Shown here piece after piece: positions 60,211-64,000 of a stretch of 64,000 bases of DNA. The stretch's first letter is position 1. Every line of letters begins with the position of its first letter. A program made the translations under genes and the position numbers. The stretch covers positions 434,001 through 498,000 of the forward strand of contig NZ_RBID01000011.1 in the NCBI RefSeq assembly GCF_003633895.1. Direction: 5' to 3'. Source of the DNA: Vogesella indigofera (GTDB taxonomy: Bacteria; Pseudomonadota; Gammaproteobacteria; Burkholderiales; Chromobacteriaceae). Under the pieces are notes generated by a model. That model had not been told where the DNA came from, searched no databases, and saw nothing but the letters and a program-made list of their open reading frames with translations.

Positions 60211-61527
60211 ATGAAAATGTTCAATCCAGATGGTTTGGAATTACAAGGCAACACTCCTCCTCGTGATATTTTGCCCCGTGCCCCGCAGACTGTAAAAGAA
60301 ACCGGCCTGGATTTCCTGTTTCTGGTGGAGCTGCTCTGCAAGACCCTCTTCTTTCATGGCCAGATCCGGCTGGTCGATCTGGTCAACCTGACCAAGCTGC
60401 CGCTCAGTGTGCTGGAGCCGCTGTTGGCCTTCATGCGTAGCGAACAGCTGTGCGAGGTATCCGGTCGTAATGAAACGGAAGCCACCATTGCCTTCACACT
60501 GACCGACGTTGGCCGCAACCGCACCCAGACCTACCTGCAGAAAAGCCATTACGCCGGCCCTGCCCCGGTGACGCTCCAGGCCTATAACGATGCGGTGCGC
60601 CGGCAGTCTGTGGCCAACATGAAAGTCACCAAAGAACTGGTTGCCGAAGGTTTCAAGGGTTTTGTCCTGCGTCAGAACACCATGAACCAGCTTGGCGCCG
60701 CGATGAACTCCGGCCGGGCCATCCTGGTATACGGCCCGCCCGGCAGCGGCAAGACTTATGTCTCCGAACATCTGGCTACCCTGCTGACCGGCAACTGCAC
60801 CATTCCTTATGCCGTGCTGGTGGATAGCGAGGTGATCCAGCTGTTCGACCCGTTGGTACACCAGCCTGTGGCTAGCAGTCACAGTGGCAGCTCGCTGGAC
60901 AAAGGGCCGCTGCACGATGCGCGCTGGATCGAGTGCCAGCGCCCGGTAGTGATTACCGGCGGCGAACTGACCCTGTCGATGCTGGATCTGGATTTCGACG
61001 AGAACACCCGCTTCTACCAGGCGCCACCACAGGTCAAAGCCAACAATGGCTTGCTGATCATCGACGACCTTGGGCGGCAGCTGGTTTCGCCACAAATGCT
61101 GATGAACCGCTGGATCGTGCCGCTCGATCGCCGCGTGGACTATCTGGCGCTGCATACCGGCACCAAGTTCATGGTGCCGTTCGATGTCATTGTGATTTTC
61201 TCCAGCAACATTCCGCCAAGCACGCTGGCCGACGAGGCATTCCTGCGCCGGCTTGGTTACAAGATTTACATCGGCAAGCTTGAGGAAGAAGAATACCGTG
61301 CGATTTTCGAGCAGAACTGTGCCCGTCTGGGCATTCCCTTTAGCAACGAGGGACTGCGGTTTGTGATTGATGAATTGCACGGCAAGCACGACAAGCCCCT
61401 CCTCGCCTGTATTCCACGCGATTTGCTGGAACAGGTCCGCGATTTTGCCTTTTACCAGGGCATCAAGCCGGAGCTGAACGAGGAGCTGCTGACGTGGGCA
61501 TGGGAAAACTACTACACCAAGGGATAG
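60211..61527 (+). CDS. wHTH-AAA+ ATPase in the Flp locus
   Basis: 438 residues. Residues about 25-110 look like a winged-helix domain (GQIRLVDLVNLTKLPLSVLE...LTDVGRNRTQTYLQ). The rest is an AAA+ module: Walker A VYGPPGSGKTY, Walker B NGLLIIDDLGRQ, sensor FSSNIPPSTLADEAFLRRLG. It is not TadA, TadZ or any canonical Flp assembly factor. It may be a locus-specific regulator or a MoxR-like assembly chaperone. The start MKMFNPDG follows GAGGAG. Confidence 0.8.
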   Translation: MKMFNPDGLELQGNTPPRDILPRAPQTVKETGLDFLFLVELLCKTLFFHGQIRLVDLVNLTKLPLSVLEPLLAFMRSEQLCEVSGRNETEATIAFTLTDVGRNRTQTYLQKSHYAGPAPVTLQAYNDAVRRQSVANMKVTKELVAEGFKGFVLRQNTMNQLGAAMNSGRAILVYGPPGSGKTYVSEHLATLLTGNCTIPYAVLVDSEVIQLFDPLVHQPVASSHSGSSLDKGPLHDARWIECQRPVVITGGELTLSMLDLDFDENTRFYQAPPQVKANNGLLIIDDLGRQLVSPQMLMNRWIVPLDRRVDYLALHTGTKFMVPFDVIVIFSSNIPPSTLADEAFLRRLGYKIYIGKLEEEEYRAIFEQNCARLGIPFSNEGLRFVIDELHGKHDKPLLACIPRDLLEQVRDFAFYQGIKPELNEELLTWAWENYYTKG

Positions 61528-61578
61528 GTTGCGGTCGCGACCTGGCTTGAGCTTTCAATCAAGTGTGGGGAGAAGGCA

Positions 61579-62457
61579 GTGAAAAACCCAAGAGCCATAG
61601 CAATGATCGTGGTGTCCGTCATCGTCGGCCTGGTGGCCGTGGTGATGGCATCGCAATGGATCAACAAGCAGACCAATGTCTCCGCCCAGAAAGTGGTCAT
61701 CGCGGCGGTGGATGTCGATCTTGGTTCCAAGCTGACGCCGGAGATGTTGCGCCTGGTTGACTGGCCAAGCGGCAGCATTCCAGAAGGCGCGATTATCGAT
61801 CCGCAGACGCTGGATGGGCGGGTGCTGAAAACCAGCGTACTGCGTGGCGAGGCGATTCTGGAGTCGAAGCTGGCACCGCTGGGTACCAAGGGCGGCCTGT
61901 CTGCGGTGGTAATGGAAGGCAAACGCGCGATGACGGTACGGGTTAACGACGTGATCGGCGTGGCCGGCTTTGCCTTGCCCGGCAACTATGTCGATATCCT
62001 CGTCAATACCACCGAAGACGCCAAAGCCAACGTCAAGGAAAAGGTGGATATGAGTATTTCCAAGATTGTGCTGGAGCACATCCTGGTGCTGGCGGTGGCG
62101 CAGGAAGCCAGCCGTGACGATACCAAGCCCAAGGTGGTCAATGCGGTGACGCTGGAGGTTACGCCAGAGCAAGCTGAAAAGCTGGACCTGGCACGCAGCG
62201 TTGGCACCTTGTCCCTGGTGTTGCGCAATCAGGTTGACCCCAAACCGGTAGAAACCTCCGGCATTACCAAGCAAATCCTCCTGCGCGGCGACGAGCCGGC
62301 GCCGGTCGCCAAGCCTGTGGCGGTCAGCAAGCCGGTGGCCAAGCGGGTGGTGAAGAAAGTCATCGTGAAACGGCCTACCCAGCCCGCCCCGATCGCGGCA
62401 ACCCAGAACTGTGTAGAAATCGTCAGCGGCACGTCTCGACATATCGAGTGTTTCTAA
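61579..62457 (+). CDS. cpaB: Flp pilus assembly protein CpaB/RcpC
   Basis: 292 residues with an N-terminal membrane segment (AIAMIVVSVIVGLVAVVMAS), an SAF-type domain (VVIAAVDVDLGSKLTPEMLR), and the RcpC region (VNDVIGVAGFALPGNYVDIL). A basic linker near the C terminus. It sits in the inner-membrane/periplasm part of the Flp machine and aids secretin function. GTG start with AGAAGG upstream. Confidence 0.92.
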   Translation: MKNPRAIAMIVVSVIVGLVAVVMASQWINKQTNVSAQKVVIAAVDVDLGSKLTPEMLRLVDWPSGSIPEGAIIDPQTLDGRVLKTSVLRGEAILESKLAPLGTKGGLSAVVMEGKRAMTVRVNDVIGVAGFALPGNYVDILVNTTEDAKANVKEKVDMSISKIVLEHILVLAVAQEASRDDTKPKVVNAVTLEVTPEQAEKLDLARSVGTLSLVLRNQVDPKPVETSGITKQILLRGDEPAPVAKPVAVSKPVAKRVVKKVIVKRPTQPAPIAATQNCVEIVSGTSRHIECF

Positions 62458-62499
62458 CTGTCAGACATCCAGCCCAATTCGTTAGGGAGTAAAGTCATA

Positions 62500-64000
62500 A
62501 TGAAAAAGAAACCTGTCGAAGCACGCTTGCCCCGCCTGAATCTGGGTGCGCTGGCAATCGCCACCAGCTGCATGATGATGTGGGCCACGACGACCCAGGC
62601 CGCCACCATCACCCCGAAACCGGCTGCCACGACACCGTGCAATACCATCGAATCGGCACCGATGGTCAATGTCACCGTCGGCAAATCCTTCCGCCTGAAG
62701 ACGACTTCACCGGTCAGCCGCATCCTGCTGGGTAATCCGGCGGGCACGCAAGCGGCACAGCCCAAGGAAGGCGCAGAGGGTGACGACAAGAAAGCGCCAG
62801 AAGGCAAGGCCAACGCGGGGGTGGCCGGGCTGGATGTGATTCTCTTGAGCCCGAGCGAAATCTACCTGCTGGGCAAGAGCGTCGGCTCAACCAATATCAT
62901 CCTGCTGAGCCGTACCGGCCAGTGCATGCTGGTCGATGTCACCGTCGGGGTGGATACCGCCTCGCTGCAAAGCTCGCTCAACGACATGCTGGCCGGTGAA
63001 GGCAGCCGTATCAAGGTGAGTGCCGCCTCCGATTCGCTGGTACTGACCGGCACCGTGGCGGATTCGACCCGGGTCGACAAGGCCATGACGTTGGCCGCAG
63101 CCTATGCCGGTCAATCCAAAGTCATCAACATGCTGTCGGTGGATGCACCGCAGCAGGTGATGCTGGAAGTCAAAGTGGCGGAAATCTCGAAGAAACTGCT
63201 GGACCAGGTCGGTATCAACCTGGCCGGGGTGCTGAACCATGGTGGCTGGAACTTTAACTGGGATACCAATTTCCTGTCCGGCAACGCGTCCAACGCTATC
63301 GGGCTACTGTTGGGTGGCAACAATGGCGGCACTTCCAATCGGCGCAGCTTTGAGATTGATGGCCAGCACGATGATGGTCTGGTCAAGGTCTTGGCCGAGC
63401 CGACCGTGATGGCGATCAGTGGTCAGGAAGGGAGCTTCCTCGCCGGTGGCAAGATATTCATCCCGGTAGCGCAGAACAGCGGCACCGGCGGCCAGACGAT
63501 TACCCTGGAAGAGAAAGAATTCGGCGTGGCTCTGCGCTTTACCCCGACCGTACTGGATGGCGGCAGGATCAACCTGAAAGTAGCACCAGAGGTGTCCGAG
63601 CTGAATGCCAGCGGCGTCAATATCACTGGCCTCAATGGCACCGCCATCCTGCCATCGTTCACCACCCGACGTGCTGCGACCACCGTGCAACTGCGTGATG
63701 GCCAGAGCTTCGCCATTGGTGGTCTGATCAAGAACAACGTCACCACCAATATCAGTGCCTTCCCGCTGCTGGGCGAAATCCCGATTCTGGGCGCCCTGTT
63801 CCGCAGCAGCAGCTTCCAGACCGACAAGACCGAGCTGATCTTCGTGGTGACCCCACGGCTGGTGAAACCGCTGCCGCCAAACTATGCCTTGCCGACCGAC
63901 AACTACACCCCGCCAAACCGGGCTGAGTTCTTCCTCGGCGGCAAGATGGAGGGCAAACCGCCAGCCGCCGCAGGCGCCAGTTCCGGCGAAGGTGCTCCTC
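62500..64000 (+). CDS. cpaC: Flp pilus secretin CpaC/RcpA, 3' end missing
   Basis: At least 500 residues; the gene runs past the right edge. Signal-peptide-like start (LAIATSCMMMWATTTQA), an N-terminal pilus/BON-type domain (SEIYLLGKSVGSTNIILLSR), and the secretin core (LEVKVAEISKKLLDQVGINL; LRFTPTVLDGGRINLKVAPE; FAIGGLIKNN; LLGEIPILGALFRS; TELIFVVTPRLVKPL). It forms the outer-membrane channel for the Flp pilus. TTAGGGAGTAAAGTCATA precedes the ATG. Confidence 0.94.
   Translation, partial: MKKKPVEARLPRLNLGALAIATSCMMMWATTTQAATITPKPAATTPCNTIESAPMVNVTVGKSFRLKTTSPVSRILLGNPAGTQAAQPKEGAEGDDKKAPEGKANAGVAGLDVILLSPSEIYLLGKSVGSTNIILLSRTGQCMLVDVTVGVDTASLQSSLNDMLAGEGSRIKVSAASDSLVLTGTVADSTRVDKAMTLAAAYAGQSKVINMLSVDAPQQVMLEVKVAEISKKLLDQVGINLAGVLNHGGWNFNWDTNFLSGNASNAIGLLLGGNNGGTSNRRSFEIDGQHDDGLVKVLAEPTVMAISGQEGSFLAGGKIFIPVAQNSGTGGQTITLEEKEFGVALRFTPTVLDGGRINLKVAPEVSELNASGVNITGLNGTAILPSFTTRRAATTVQLRDGQSFAIGGLIKNNVTTNISAFPLLGEIPILGALFRSSSFQTDKTELIFVVTPRLVKPLPPNYALPTDNYTPPNRAEFFLGGKMEGKPPAAAGASSGEGAP

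Larger units (their letters stand above)
860..63099. repeat. dispersed 10-mer GTTGGCCGCA (uptake-sequence-like), 34 copies
   Basis: Exact plus-strand copies start at 860, 2500, 5016, 6887, 7600, 10148, 10684, 12191, 23264, 26473, 28312, 28677, 31832, 32994, 33006, 45214, 51043, 55069, 60508 and 63090. Exact minus-strand copies start at 10909, 15618, 20360, 21841, 22935, 25795, 31996, 44714, 46114, 47656, 54567, 55218, 57581 and 57898. Many extend to AAGGTTGGCCGCAA or AACGTTGGCCGCA. Counted by eye, so a few may be missed. Confidence 0.85.

Noticed and set aside
1-64000. CRISPR arrays, tRNA or rRNA genes, insertion sequences
   Set aside because: No regularly spaced repeats, no cloverleaf-like gene and no transposase reading were seen; short tRNA-like stretches near 43.6 kb did not fold convincingly.

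Overview
The window looks like about 64 kb of chromosome from a GC-rich betaproteobacterium. Gene content (anmK next to an M23 peptidase, AsnB/glycan genes, betaproteobacterial recJ/rmuC/recN/nadK) and an abundant uptake-sequence-like 10-mer suggest the order Neisseriales, probably a Chromobacteriaceae relative. This placement is inference from gene content; no rRNA is present.

Layout. (1) 0-14.3 kb is an assimilatory nitrate/nitrite regulon: partial tag, an ANTAR antiterminator (nasT), a nitrate ABC importer (nrtA-nrtB-ATPase), an NNP-family nitrate transporter, a PP2C phosphatase-kinase fusion, nirB, nirD, the molybdenum nitrate reductase, and a siroheme-pathway methyltransferase. Four sigma-54 (-24/-12) promoters are visible. 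Three of them precede leader RNAs with tandem A1/G4 hexaloop hairpins (the ANTAR target) that overlap intrinsic terminators, so NasT probably controls three transcripts by antitermination. (2) 14.4-30 kb is mostly housekeeping: tyrB, a DUF1508 protein, two paralogous periplasmic amino-acid-binding lipoproteins, hemH, ftsK, anmK, an M23 peptidase, a PGM-like protein, recJ and rmuC. (3) 30-43.1 kb is accessory DNA at the chromosomal dif site. An 11.75-kb element lies between two dif-like XerC/XerD sites. It encodes an HUH rolling-circle initiator, a packaging-type ATPase, a PM2 P2-like (double jelly-roll) major capsid candidate, many tiny membrane proteins, a lytic transglycosylase and a tail-collar-domain protein. 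This is the gene set of a membrane-containing tailless phage of the corticovirus type. A short remnant of a possible second dif-integrated element lies to its left. (4) 43.7-51.8 kb holds dusC, a nucleoside hydrolase, msrA, a histidine kinase/FixJ-type regulator pair, nadK and recN. (5) 51.9-58.5 kb is one leftward operon for glycan assembly or modification (GT-C-like membrane protein, two methyltransferases, SMR-type transporter, GT2 glycosyltransferase, AsnB-type amidotransferase). (6) 58.7-64 kb is the start of a Flp/Tad pilus locus: two Flp pilins, prepilin peptidase, a wHTH-AAA+ ATPase, cpaB, and the secretin cpaC, which runs off the window.

Across the window the 10-mer GTTGGCCGCA occurs 34 times by my reading (both strands), often extended to AA(G/C)GTTGGCCGCAA. 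It lies in genes, between genes and in terminator stems. It behaves like a DNA uptake sequence, and is absent in exact form from most of the prophage. No tRNA, rRNA, CRISPR array or insertion sequence was recognised.
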